64,000 nucleotides of DNA. It comes from JAFARZ01 sp036490795 (GTDB taxonomy: Bacteria; Actinomycetota; Actinomycetes; Streptosporangiales; Streptosporangiaceae). Below, piece after piece: positions 52,010 through 60,884 of the stretch. A model generated the notes under the pieces. That model was not told where the DNA came from and searched no databases. It saw only the letters and a list, made by a program, of their open reading frames with translations. The DNA is taken from contig DASXDG010000165.1 of NCBI GenBank assembly GCA_036490795.1, positions 4,454-68,453 on the forward strand, written 5' to 3'. The stretch's first letter is position 1; every line of letters starts with the position of its first letter. The translations under genes and the position numbers were made by a program.

Positions 52010-52790
52010 TGAGGGACATACCAGCGACGATCGTCCTGCTCCGCCGTACCAGCGCATAGCCCTTTGTCAGCAGGTGGTCGGCGCGATACATCCGGTGAAT
52101 GTCGTGCCCCCGCACGGCACGACTGAAGGCGTCAAGCCCGGTCGAGTCCTTGACCGTCAGCCTGGGCAGCGCGAACCGGTCCTGCCCGGATTCCGCGATC
52201 AGGTTGGCGACCGCGAACGCGTAGCCATAGCCCGCTCGCGTCACTGCCTGACGGACCGCGGAGCTCGAATAGCCGAACGGGTAAGCCAGGCCGGGGACCT
52301 CCATTGCCAGCCCGTCCTCAAGCAATGACTTGCTGACGGTGAGCTCGGTTCGCAAGCGATCCTTGCCCAGCTGATCGAGCTGAGGATGCTGGTGGCTGTG
52401 CGCGCCTATCTCTATCCCGGCGCTCGCTGCCTCCCTGAGCTGGCTCCAGCTCAGCATCGGCCCTGGCCCGCGCCCGGCACTATGCTTGCCCGCGTCGGCC
52501 ATCCATCCTGTGGTCACGAACACCGTGGCGGTGAAACAGTACCGGCTCAGCAGCGGCAGTGCCCGGTGATGGAAGTCGGCGAAGCCGTCATCGAAGGTGA
52601 GCACCACGGTGCGTTCAGGCAGCGCAGCACCGCTGGACAGGGCCGCCGCAATCCCGGACGCCGTCATCGTGGTGAAGTCGTGCGTGGCCAGAAGGTCGAG
52701 TTGCGCCTCGAAGGCCTCCGGCGGCACCGCGAGACTGCTCGCGGTCGCCGGCCTGGCCGCGATCTCGTGGTACATCAGGACGGGGGGCAT
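52002..52790 (-). CDS. Polysaccharide deacetylase (NodB-type)
   Basis: 262 residues. PVLMYHEIA starts the domain. LTFDDGFADF holds the catalytic and metal aspartates, IGAHSHQHPQLDQL the metal histidines and LAYPFGYSS the third motif. It removes acetyl groups from a glycan. No signal peptide is seen, so the site of action is unclear. Two bases separate it from the upstream GT gene. Confidence 0.9.
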   Translation of the reverse strand: MPPVLMYHEIAARPATASSLAVPPEAFEAQLDLLATHDFTTMTASGIAAALSSGAALPERTVVLTFDDGFADFHHRALPLLSRYCFTATVFVTTGWMADAGKHSAGRGPGPMLSWSQLREAASAGIEIGAHSHQHPQLDQLGKDRLRTELTVSKSLLEDGLAMEVPGLAYPFGYSSSAVRQAVTRAGYGYAFAVANLIAESGQDRFALPRLTVKDSTGLDAFSRAVRGHDIHRMYRADHLLTKGYALVRRSRTIVAGMSLNG

Positions 52791-52792
52791 AG

Positions 52793-53776
52793 TCAGGCGC
52801 CAGCCCCGCGGATCGATCCCGCCCGGTAACCGGCCCAGTAGCCAGCAAAATAACCAGCGCAGTAGCCCGCCCCGGCCGCACCGAGCCCGACGACGATGGC
52901 GGCGGACCTGCCGAGGCCGCCTAGATCGCCGCGGACAGCGGCGGCTATGCCGCGCCCCGCTCCAGCCGGCAACGTGCGCGAGGTGTAACTGCGCTCGGCG
53001 CAGAGCCCGTCTCGTACACCAACGCTACGGGTCACCATCGCCTTGGACAGGCCCTCTGCGTAGCAGCGGGACAAGAAATACCTGAACCGCGCCCGCACCG
53101 CGGGTACCTTGTGCCATATCACCGCCCGGTTATCAAACATCAGCACGGTGTCCGGGCGACGTTGCCTGAGCCTGATGCAGAGCTCGGTCTCCTCGCAGCC
53201 AAGCGGCCGCTTGCTCGCCGATCTGCCGATGCCGGTACGGAACCCGCCTACCACGCCGAATACTTCACGGCGATAGGAGGCGTTGCCGCCAAGCACGTTC
53301 CTGACCGGAGCGGGCACGGTCGGCATGCCGACGTAGGTACAGCCAACGACCCAGTCGAACTCCGCGGGGAACCACGACGGCCGCCGCGTGTCCCAGGACG
53401 GGAGGGTTAGCCCGCCGACCCCAGCCACGGCCGGATCGGCGTAGGCCTCCGCGAAGAACTTCAGCCAATCGGAGTCGGCCACCGCGTCGTCGTCGAGAAA
53501 GGCGACAATGTCAGCTTGTGCGGCCGCGATCCCGGTATTGCGCCCGCCGGAAAGCCCGCGTGCCTCCTGGTTCTCCAGGACAGTCACGCCGGGCAGTTCG
53601 GCCGTTAGCAGGCGACGCAACTCCGGATTGTGATCGACCACCACGATGATTTCGGCGGGAGCCAGGCTCTGCCGCCGGACCGAACTGACCGCCGCGATCG
53701 TATCGGGCAAGCGCGCAACCAGATGCGCGCAGATCACCACCGATATGCCGGGCTCGCCTGGGCCGGCCTGAGTCAT
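52793..53776 (-). CDS. Glycosyltransferase family 2 with C-terminal hydrophobic repeats
   Basis: 327 residues from the ATG at 53776 (ATGA overlap with the upstream stop). SVVICAHLVARLPDTIAAV opens the GT-A fold. GLSGGRNTGIAAAQADIVAFLDDDAVAD gives the nucleotide and DxD sites, and LGCEETELCIRLRQRRP the acceptor block. The C-terminus has GYFAGYWAGYRAG repeats from a 12-base tandem repeat near 52826-52870, which may lie in the membrane. Donor unknown. Confidence 0.87.
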   Translation of the reverse strand: MTQAGPGEPGISVVICAHLVARLPDTIAAVSSVRRQSLAPAEIIVVVDHNPELRRLLTAELPGVTVLENQEARGLSGGRNTGIAAAQADIVAFLDDDAVADSDWLKFFAEAYADPAVAGVGGLTLPSWDTRRPSWFPAEFDWVVGCTYVGMPTVPAPVRNVLGGNASYRREVFGVVGGFRTGIGRSASKRPLGCEETELCIRLRQRRPDTVLMFDNRAVIWHKVPAVRARFRYFLSRCYAEGLSKAMVTRSVGVRDGLCAERSYTSRTLPAGAGRGIAAAVRGDLGGLGRSAAIVVGLGAAGAGYCAGYFAGYWAGYRAGSIRGAGA

Positions 53777-54636
53777 AGCGACTCCAATTCGGCGTCCGTG
53801 CTCGCGGTCAGCTGGGCCGGACCGGGGTAGCCGGTACCGGTGGTCGTGACCGCCCCGCCGAACCTCTCGCGCAAGATCACCCGCAGGATGCGACAGCCAT
53901 CCCGTATCGCCCGCAGGTTGCTTGTCCCGTGCAGCCGCCGGTACTCGTGGCTCGGTACTTCGTGGATCCGCAGCCCGGCCTTGACCGCGCGGATGTTCAT
54001 CAGCGCCTCTACCTCGAACCCGTCGCAATCGACTGCCAGCGCGTCGAGATGCTTCGTCCAGAACGCGTTGTAGCCATAGCAAAGATCCGAGTACTGCGTA
54101 CCGTACATCCGGTTGACCAGCCTGAGCAGCGCCCGGTTGCCGTACCGGCGGCTCAGCGTGAGATCGTCACTGCCGCCGCCACTGGCGAACCGCGAACCCT
54201 TGACGAAGTCGGCACCGACGGCGAGCGCGCTGACGAACTGGATGATCTCGTTGCCGTGAGTGGAACCATCGCCGTCCATCGCGACGATGATGTCGCCCTC
54301 GCACGCGGCGAACCCGGCCAGCAGCGCGTCGCCTTTCCCGCTGCCGGACTGGTCAACCACCTTGATGTCCGGACGGAGCCGCCGCGCGACTTCGACAGTA
54401 TTATCTGTCGACCGCCCGTCGACGAGGACGACCTCGCTTACCCAGTCCGGAATGGTGCCGAACACGTGCGGAAGGTTCGCCGCCTCGTTCTTGACCGGAA
54501 TCACCACGCTCACGCTGAGCGCGAGCGCCACCTCAGCGGATACTGGCCGGTACCGCGGATCGCCCGGGCGGGTTACCGCCGCTACGACATCGGGTGCGAG
54601 ATCGGTCCGATCGTCCGGCAATTCAAAGACTGCCAT
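53773..54636 (-). CDS. Glycosyltransferase family 2, dolichol-phosphate-mannose-synthase-like
   Basis: 287 residues from the ATG at 54636; the longer frame has no family support. SVSVVIPVKNEAANLPHVF, VDGRSTDNTVEVARR, GSGKGDALLAGF and MDGDGSTHGNEI are typical of DPM1-like GT2 enzymes, which load a sugar on a polyprenyl phosphate or start a chain. FEVEALMNIRAVKAGLRIHEVPSHEYRR is the conserved later block. First gene of a four-gene unit (GT, GT, deacetylase, flippase). No ECF-like motif was found upstream. Confidence 0.88.
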   Translation of the reverse strand: MAVFELPDDRTDLAPDVVAAVTRPGDPRYRPVSAEVALALSVSVVIPVKNEAANLPHVFGTIPDWVSEVVLVDGRSTDNTVEVARRLRPDIKVVDQSGSGKGDALLAGFAACEGDIIVAMDGDGSTHGNEIIQFVSALAVGADFVKGSRFASGGGSDDLTLSRRYGNRALLRLVNRMYGTQYSDLCYGYNAFWTKHLDALAVDCDGFEVEALMNIRAVKAGLRIHEVPSHEYRRLHGTSNLRAIRDGCRILRVILRERFGGAVTTTGTGYPGPAQLTASTDAELESL

Positions 54637-55270
54637 CGCCCACCATGCCCATCCGGCCCCCCCGGGCTCCACTGGGGTGGCACTTGGCCACACTCGAGTG
54701 CCGACAAGCCGCGGGCGAGATCTGGACGGTCGCCACAATCAGCACCATTTCTCCCCCTATCGGCGTTAAGTCAGTTTTTGTCGCAAAGAAGTATCCGAGC
54801 AACACACATAACATAACAGGACAGACACCCCAGAGAGAATAAGCAGCTCGAAATCGGCCAAACCGCTACCAGGCTGCTACCTGCGGCGTTGCGGCCAGCA
54901 GGCGCCAGGCGGGCCGAGGAGGCCAGCCCTGCGGGCAGCGCAGGGTCTCGCCCTACAGAGGTTGAACTGTGCGGGTCCGCGTCGCCCGCGGCGATCAGGG
55001 CCAACCTGGCCACGCCGCCGCACCCGCATCGTCGGAAACCGGACAAACCGCCCGCACTCCGGCGGCATCGCGGTGATCGTGCGCGTGGCGTTCCGGTTTC
55101 CCGGAACGCCACGCGCACGATCATGAAACCAGCCCACCAGCCGGGCTCCGTCCAGCCCGGACCCGGCAGCACCAACCCGATCGCGAGGCATACCACCCAG
55201 GGCCGGGCAGGCGGACTCCGCCATTTCAATCCCTGTAGCTCATGGGCGTGGGTGGCAACGCCTCCCGCGC
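54637..55270. other. Intergenic region, no gene supported
   Basis: 634 bases between the DPM-like GT start and the beta-helix gene end. All frames are short or run through the hairpin at 55074-55123, and their proteins look random. The left 200 bases are AT-richer and probably hold the promoter of the leftward GT operon, but I could not place it. Confidence 0.5.
55074..55123. terminator. Perfect 23-bp hairpin, probable terminator
   Basis: The arms 55074-55096 and 55101-55123 are exactly complementary over 23 bases with a TTTC loop. It lies about 150 bases beyond the stop of the beta-helix lipoprotein gene, the last gene of the long leftward operon, so it likely ends that transcript. There is no T-run. 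Confidence 0.7.
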
Positions 55271-56377
55271 CTAGGTGCCGGAACTGATGCTGACGCCGCC
55301 GCCTAGGACCCTCGCGGCGCCGGGTCCGGACACCTGGTTGGCCCCGAAGGCCACGACCAGCGAGTGCGGAGTCCCGTTGAAATAGAAGGCTTGGTCCGCT
55401 TTCGCTACCGTCTCGATCACGTTCGCGTATGCGGACACGTGGCCAGTACCGGAGTTGGCCTTGGTGACCGCGATGTACCGGTGGCTAGCGCCGTTCCGCT
55501 CAGCGACCAGGCTGAAGACCTTGTTGCCGAGCAGGACCGATCCAGGACCGTCCTGGGCGGTGCCGACGATCCCACTCCAGGTGCCCGTCCGCTGACCGAC
55601 GCCGAAATCCTCGATGTAGTTGCTGGAGATCGTCGTTCCGTACAGCCGGGCCGCGTCGATGCCGTCACCACCGTCACCGTAGAGATGGTTGCCGGAGATG
55701 TTCCAGCCCTCAGCGTTCTGCAGATAGACGCCGTCCGACCCGGAATCGGCAACCTGGTTGTCGGTGAAGAAGCCGTCCGTCACGGCGTTGACCGGATCGA
55801 TCACCGCGAAACCGTATTGTCCGCTGCCGGTAACGAAATTATTCTCGAAGCGGCTGTTGACACTGGTATTGGTGATGGGCTTGCCGTCCGCGGGTACCGA
55901 GGTGTCGACGATGCCGGACCCGCCGCAGTCGTGCACATTTACCTGGCTGACATCCACCCGCCAGTTCAGGATCACGATGCCGTCGGTGCGGCCGGTGCCA
56001 TCACAGGCGAGGGTCAGATCCCGGATCTGGAGCGGGTCGCCAGTGGTGGTCGAATTGCCAGCGTAGTCGCTGGACGCCAGCATGAAGGCCATCGCGGCGC
56101 CTTGCTTGAGCACGGTCCCCGTCGTGGACCCGCCGGCGTACGTCCGGTTGCCAGATAGGACGACGTCCCTGGTCAGCAGGCAGGTGCCGCCGCCAATCTG
56201 AATGGTCGCGCCCGGCTCGCTCTGGCCGATCACCGCCTGGATCCTGGCCGCGTCACCGGAGTTGCCCTGACAAGTCACGCTCGTCGCCCCGCCAGGCGCG
56301 GAGCTAGAGCAAGCGCCTAGCGCGAGGCAGAAAGACAGGGACAGGCACGCGGTGAACGCGCGGCGCGCGGTATTCAC
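55271..56377 (-). CDS. Beta-helix repeat lipoprotein
   Basis: 368 residues from a GTG at 56377 (GTGA overlap with the membrane-protein stop). A lipobox ends at C23 (LALGACSS). The mature part is a right-handed beta-helix with NFVTGSGQYGFAVIDPVN, NQVADSGSDGVYLQNAEGWNISGNHLYGDGGDGIDAARLYG and NYIEDFG turns. These proteins usually bind or modify polysaccharides. Last gene of the operon that starts at 63375; it is likely the cell-surface effector of that operon. Confidence 0.82.
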   Translation of the reverse strand: MNTARRAFTACLSLSFCLALGACSSSAPGGATSVTCQGNSGDAARIQAVIGQSEPGATIQIGGGTCLLTRDVVLSGNRTYAGGSTTGTVLKQGAAMAFMLASSDYAGNSTTTGDPLQIRDLTLACDGTGRTDGIVILNWRVDVSQVNVHDCGGSGIVDTSVPADGKPITNTSVNSRFENNFVTGSGQYGFAVIDPVNAVTDGFFTDNQVADSGSDGVYLQNAEGWNISGNHLYGDGGDGIDAARLYGTTISSNYIEDFGVGQRTGTWSGIVGTAQDGPGSVLLGNKVFSLVAERNGASHRYIAVTKANSGTGHVSAYANVIETVAKADQAFYFNGTPHSLVVAFGANQVSGPGAARVLGGGVSISSGT

Positions 56378-58557
56378 GAGATGACGATAAACCGCAGGAC
56401 CACGATGACGACGAACGCCACGAGCAGCGGCAATGAGGGGAGTGTCAGCCTCCGGATGAGGCGCCGGGGCGCGCCGAGACAAACCCGGACGTACTCGCGC
56501 GCGACGAGTACCAGCAGGAGCAGGACCAGGACGGCCAGCCCGATGGGGGTCAGCACGGTACCTTTGGACACGGGATTGGCGGTCGCTATGACCGGCGGAT
56601 TCGCCGGGCTGCCCGGTGGGAAATCGAGCGCGTAGATGACCGCGTCGGCGTTCGCGTAGACGATCCGTACGCCAGGCGTCGCCGCCATCCGCGCGCGGAA
56701 CGCGGCGCCCCAGCCGGGAATGTAGTTCGCTTCCTGGGTCAGATAGCTTTCCTGAGTGCTGGTGGTAATCAGGTAGCTATCCGGTCCCTCCCCGCGGAGG
56801 GTGGCGATCAGGCTGGTCAGGCTGGCCGGATTGCGCGGCGCGAGTTCGGGCAGGAACTCGATCTTCTCGATGTCCTGGTACTCCCACGGCATCTGCGGCG
56901 TGTTGTCCACCGCCGGAGCCGGGCTGAGCCACAGCAGCCTGATCGGGCCCTGATCGTGCTCGTACAGATAGTCGAAGGCGGATACTTCCCCCGATGGCGT
57001 CTGCTCGAACACCTCGTTGCCGTACCTGGCGACGAAGAACGCCATCACCATGGCAACCGCGCACGCCGATACCGGCACCAGGGCGCGCCACTGATATCCG
57101 CTCTCGTCCCGCCCGGAGGGGAAGAACAGGTAAGCGGCGAGCACGGCGGCGGCCGGCAATGCGAATAGATAGACCCGAAGCGCTATTTCGCCGCCGTAGC
57201 TCTGCGTTGCGAACGCGAGGAACGGCATGCACAGGAGCGCGATCAGAATCCGGTCGTCGATGGCCCGGTAGCGACGGCGCAGCAATCCGCCCGCCCCCAT
57301 CGCCAGCATCACCGCCGCGAAGCCGGACCGGATCTCGAGCACCTGCCTGTGCTGCGCCGTCCCCGTTATCCGGTCCGCGACACTGGAGGTGAGGTTGCCG
57401 CCGAAGTTACCCAGGTCGCCGAAGAGCGCGGACAGGTGACCGGACCAGAATCCGACCGCGGCGAAACTTACCCACGCGGTCACGATCACCGCCATCAGTA
57501 CCGGCAGCCCGGTGACCGTACAGCGCCGGACGGCCACCAGGCCAAGGCACGCCGCGATCATGTCGAACGGGGTGAGCTGGTGGCTGGTCGTGGAGAACAC
57601 GAAGAGGCCGAGAACGATGGTCAGCAAGATCGCGCGCTGGGCGCGGGTCGTGGGCCCCGGTTCGGTCTCGCCCCGCTCCGGGACGCTGAACCAGGGGCGC
57701 CACCAGGAAAAGACGCTGATCCACGAGCGCCACCAGGACAGCCAGTCGCGGAGGGTCCGTTCCCACCGTGGCACGGGCTTTCCGCGCGCCGCCGCCTTCC
57801 CGCGCGGCACGGGAACCGCGAGCGGCATGGGCGAGCGGAACCAGTTGAGCAAGATCGCGATCAGCGACAGGTACAGGAAGTAATTGAATGCCTGCGGGGA
57901 GAAGTAGTCCTGGCCGACCCAGTTTCCCGCCTCGAAAGCGAACGCGGCCAGCCACTTGGCCCGCCAGCTTGCCCGCAGGTTGCCCATGATGAGGCAGAGC
58001 GGCACCAGGCAGGCCATGTCGACGGTGACCGGCCACCAGCGCAGCACCGGGATCAGGTCATGGTTGCCGGTCACATGCTGCAGGAAGGCAACCGCGGCGA
58101 ACAGTCCCGGCCAGCTGAAGTAGGCGTCAAGGCCGGGCGCGGCGTGGCCGGTCCTGCTCACGTACTCGACGAAGCCGGCGATCTGGTACGAGGTGGGAAA
58201 GCGCGGCTCCGGCTCGGTGAACACGGTGACCGCATCCAGGCAGATCACGATCCCGGCCAGTGCGATACCAAGCACGGCCGGATAAGCCCTGGGCAAGCAG
58301 AGGCCGACGGAAAAGGCGATGACGGCCGCGGCGATGCCGAGCAACGACAAAACCGGCAGCACCGAGATCAGCCCGTAGCCGTTGAACCGGGCAATATCGA
58401 CCCCGCCCAGCGGGGCGAGGAAGAGCACCAGTCCAGCTACCGCGACGCCGCCGAGGACGGCGCCTTGCCACCATGGATCTGGCCACCACCGGGCCCTGTA
58501 CGAGGCGATACGGTCTCCAGACGCGGCCGGGAGCGTATCGGGCGGCGCAGCCGTCAC
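56374..58557 (-). CDS. Large polytopic membrane protein, possibly a GT-C glycosyltransferase
   Basis: 727 residues from a GTG at 58557 (GTGA overlap with the small membrane protein). Roughly thirteen to fifteen helices, with a first outside loop rich in aromatic and acidic residues (FTEPEPRFPTSYQIAGFVEY; YFSWPGLFAAVAFL). A ~130-residue soluble segment lies before the last helix (SYLITTSTQESYLTQEANYIPGW). The layout resembles polyprenyl-phosphate-dependent GT-C enzymes, but I see no firm catalytic motif. It could also be an uncharacterised polymerase. Confidence 0.7.
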   Translation of the reverse strand: MTAAPPDTLPAASGDRIASYRARWWPDPWWQGAVLGGVAVAGLVLFLAPLGGVDIARFNGYGLISVLPVLSLLGIAAAVIAFSVGLCLPRAYPAVLGIALAGIVICLDAVTVFTEPEPRFPTSYQIAGFVEYVSRTGHAAPGLDAYFSWPGLFAAVAFLQHVTGNHDLIPVLRWWPVTVDMACLVPLCLIMGNLRASWRAKWLAAFAFEAGNWVGQDYFSPQAFNYFLYLSLIAILLNWFRSPMPLAVPVPRGKAAARGKPVPRWERTLRDWLSWWRSWISVFSWWRPWFSVPERGETEPGPTTRAQRAILLTIVLGLFVFSTTSHQLTPFDMIAACLGLVAVRRCTVTGLPVLMAVIVTAWVSFAAVGFWSGHLSALFGDLGNFGGNLTSSVADRITGTAQHRQVLEIRSGFAAVMLAMGAGGLLRRRYRAIDDRILIALLCMPFLAFATQSYGGEIALRVYLFALPAAAVLAAYLFFPSGRDESGYQWRALVPVSACAVAMVMAFFVARYGNEVFEQTPSGEVSAFDYLYEHDQGPIRLLWLSPAPAVDNTPQMPWEYQDIEKIEFLPELAPRNPASLTSLIATLRGEGPDSYLITTSTQESYLTQEANYIPGWGAAFRARMAATPGVRIVYANADAVIYALDFPPGSPANPPVIATANPVSKGTVLTPIGLAVLVLLLLVLVAREYVRVCLGAPRRLIRRLTLPSLPLLVAFVVIVVLRFIVIS

Positions 58558-58964
58558 ATGCGCTCCAGCCGGTCGGCCACGGAGCGGACCGCTTCCGCGC
58601 ATGGGCGCGACCGGTCACGCACAACCGGCAACTGGACTGCCCGCAGGACCGCGGCTATCACGACCACTACGACCAGGCCGGTCCGCGCAGACCAGGCCCC
58701 GATGGCGAGCATCGTCTCGGCAACACAGGCATTGATGACGATCATCGCGACGCAGGAGACGAATACCCGGGCGGCGACGTCCAGCCCGCGCAGCAGTCCG
58801 GCGACGGCCATCGCCGGGGCAGTCGCCAGGAACAGCAGGACAAGCGGCGATCTGAGCGGCGAGCCGGAGCCGGCCAGCGCGAGCCCCACGCCGGCCAGCC
58901 CGGCCACGACGATGGCGCAGGCCAGCATACGCAGCGAGCTCGCTCGGTAACGCACCGTGTCCAT
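58554..58964 (-). CDS. Small polytopic membrane protein, unknown
   Basis: 136 residues with about four hydrophobic segments (~13-32, 38-57, 64-84, 89-110) and a basic C-terminal tail. The ATG directly abuts the methyltransferase stop and the end overlaps the large membrane protein, so it is coupled on both sides. The close pairing with the 727-residue protein suggests a partner subunit. Family not recognised. Confidence 0.65.
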   Translation of the reverse strand: MDTVRYRASSLRMLACAIVVAGLAGVGLALAGSGSPLRSPLVLLFLATAPAMAVAGLLRGLDVAARVFVSCVAMIVINACVAETMLAIGAWSARTGLVVVVVIAAVLRAVQLPVVRDRSRPCAEAVRSVADRLERM

Positions 58965-59753
58965 TCAAGAGATAATAGGCGCCGTGTTCCCGGCCGCGAC
59001 CAGGCGGAGCTTGGGCTGGGAGTCCCACGGGTCAAGCCAGTCGTCCATTAGCCGTGCGGTGAGCCCGTACTTAGCGGCCAGGCCGGTCAGCGTCTCGGTC
59101 TTGTAATAGAAATCCTCACGGTGCACCTGGTACTCGGAGTCGCCGGTCCGGTAGAAGGTGAAGTCGAAAAACGCACCAGGCGCCATGATGCGGCCGACAT
59201 GGGCGAAGCATTCCTCGATGATCTCGATCGGGCAGTGCGTGAACACGCTGTTGGCATGGATGACGTCGAAATAGCCGGCTGGCAGGAACGCGAACCTCAG
59301 ATCGCCGGTGTACGTCAGCCGCGGCACCTTGTCCTGGACATGGTTCTCCGCGAGCACCTGCTGCGCCGACAGGAGTATCTCCGGCGAGATGTCAATTCCG
59401 TAATAGTTGCCGGGCTCCAGGTAGTCGATGAGGAACTTGCCCGCGCGCAGGTTCCCGCAGCCTATTTCCAGCAGCCGGTCCGTGCTCGCCAGGCCGTGGT
59501 CGACCAGGTACCGGAACTGCATCTGGCCGAACTCGGCGCCCTGCTCCGGGCTCCTGCTGCCCACCGCCAGGTCCAGGCTCCGGCCGGCTTTGTACCGCAT
59601 CACCGCACGGTAGTAACCGACATGGCCGGCATTCCCCGCACGCAGCCGCGCGTCCACCCACACCCGGCGGAAGTACGGCAAGATCTGGCCCGGGTGCCTG
59701 ACGGCGAAGGCCAGCTTGTAGGCAAGCTTGGCGCGGTTCTTGCTGGTCGCCAT
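58965..59753 (-). CDS. Class I SAM-dependent methyltransferase
   Basis: 262 residues. LLEIGCGNLRAGKFLIDYL is SAM motif I, YYGIDISPEIL motif II and FDVIHANSVFTHCP motif III/IV. A basic helical N-terminus of ~60 residues precedes it. It likely methylates a sugar or lipid-linked intermediate of the pathway encoded here. Six bases separate it from the acyltransferase gene and none from the small membrane protein gene. Confidence 0.87.
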   Translation of the reverse strand: MATSKNRAKLAYKLAFAVRHPGQILPYFRRVWVDARLRAGNAGHVGYYRAVMRYKAGRSLDLAVGSRSPEQGAEFGQMQFRYLVDHGLASTDRLLEIGCGNLRAGKFLIDYLEPGNYYGIDISPEILLSAQQVLAENHVQDKVPRLTYTGDLRFAFLPAGYFDVIHANSVFTHCPIEIIEECFAHVGRIMAPGAFFDFTFYRTGDSEYQVHREDFYYKTETLTGLAAKYGLTARLMDDWLDPWDSQPKLRLVAAGNTAPIIS

Positions 59754-59759
59754 CGCTGG

Positions 59760-60884
59760 TCAGGCTTCCGGAGCCGTGGCCCGGCCGGAAGCCGGCGCCG
59801 CGCCCAGCACCGCGCCGCGGACCCGCGCGCCATGCCGCAGCACCGTGTCGGCGGCACTGAACAGTGCCGGGTTGGCCCTGATCCGGCGGACCGCCCAGGC
59901 TTGCGGGGCGCGGCGGGCCCAGTGCGCCATCCCGAGCGGCGAACGGCTGGTGACGATGCCTTCGGCCACGAACAGGTCATGGCTCTTCGTGCTCTCCTTG
60001 TACTGCATCTTGCCCTTGCCAAGGTCGATCAGCCGGACACCGGCGTCCGTTACCTGTTCGGCGACCTTCAGCTGCAGCATCAGGCCCGGCGAGTATTTGG
60101 CGAAGCTGACGTCGTAAGCGGGAAACCAGTAGGACAAGATGGGTCCTGCCTGGAGCCCGAAATGGGCGGCCACTGGCTTCCCGCCCGCGTGGAGCACGGA
60201 CAGCAGACCGCGCAGGCCCGTGCCCCGGGTGGCGTGCAGCGAGTCAAGGAGGTCGATGATCCAGGGCTGGCTGAACCGGTCAAGACGTCCGGTACGCCGG
60301 TACTGGTCCGATTTCCAGCCCATCAGCGTCCGCAGCGCGGTGAGGTCCCTTGAGTCCGTACTGACGTACACATCGCCGGCTTCCCTTGCCAGCTTGCGCT
60401 CCTTGCGGCGCAGGCCGCTGAGCAGAGCCGGCGAGGTAGCACCCAGCGCGGCCAGGTAGGCAGTGAACCCGCGGGACAGGTCCATGACCGGCGACGGATG
60501 CAGCGCTGCCTGATAGGGCGAGAACCCCTGCTGCCCGGCGGTCAGATGGTCGAACTGCCACACCGAGATGCCGCAGGCCTTCAACAGCGCCTGCGCGTCC
60601 CACCGGGCGCCCGGCGCGTGCACGAGACCCTGGCAATCGCTCAGTCCCCAGGCGATGGGGACGCCCGCGCCCAGCGCCTGCCGCTCGAACGCGAAGAATC
60701 CGGTGATGTGCTGCCCGTCATCAATGACCGCCACCCGGGCGGCGGGCCTGAGCCGGCCCACCGCAATGGCGAATTCCGGGCTGAGGAACGGGTTGCCGAG
60801 TGCCGGGGTCTGGCCTTGCATGGCGTGCCAGGCAGCGATCTCCGTCGGGCCTAGTTCGCCTGGCCGGACAATCGTGATCGTCAC
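59760..60884 (-). CDS. CelD/FemAB-like (BioF2) acyltransferase, paralogue 2
   Basis: 374 residues from a GTG at 60884 that overlaps the flavin oxidoreductase stop (GTGA); the longer open frame is the shadow of that gene. It opens ITIVRPGELGPTEIAAWHAMQ. It shares with the 39707 protein the NPFLSPEF, GLVHAPGA.WD and SVWQFDHLTAG blocks, a KSDQYRRT block and SYWFPAYDVSFAKYSPGLMLQLKVAEQ. The GNAT-like fold would transfer an acyl or aminoacyl group. The duplicate in a second operon suggests two related modification steps. Confidence 0.82.
   Translation of the reverse strand: MTITIVRPGELGPTEIAAWHAMQGQTPALGNPFLSPEFAIAVGRLRPAARVAVIDDGQHITGFFAFERQALGAGVPIAWGLSDCQGLVHAPGARWDAQALLKACGISVWQFDHLTAGQQGFSPYQAALHPSPVMDLSRGFTAYLAALGATSPALLSGLRRKERKLAREAGDVYVSTDSRDLTALRTLMGWKSDQYRRTGRLDRFSQPWIIDLLDSLHATRGTGLRGLLSVLHAGGKPVAAHFGLQAGPILSYWFPAYDVSFAKYSPGLMLQLKVAEQVTDAGVRLIDLGKGKMQYKESTKSHDLFVAEGIVTSRSPLGMAHWARRAPQAWAVRRIRANPALFSAADTVLRHGARVRGAVLGAAPASGRATAPEA

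Noticed and set aside
54889..55287. 132-residue plus-strand ORF
   Set aside because: It runs straight through the 23-bp perfect hairpin, has no ribosome binding site and no family resemblance.
57349..58950. 533-residue plus-strand open frame
   Set aside because: Antisense to the 727-residue membrane protein and the small membrane protein; the translated sequence is His/Gln/Arg/Gly-rich without helices or motifs.
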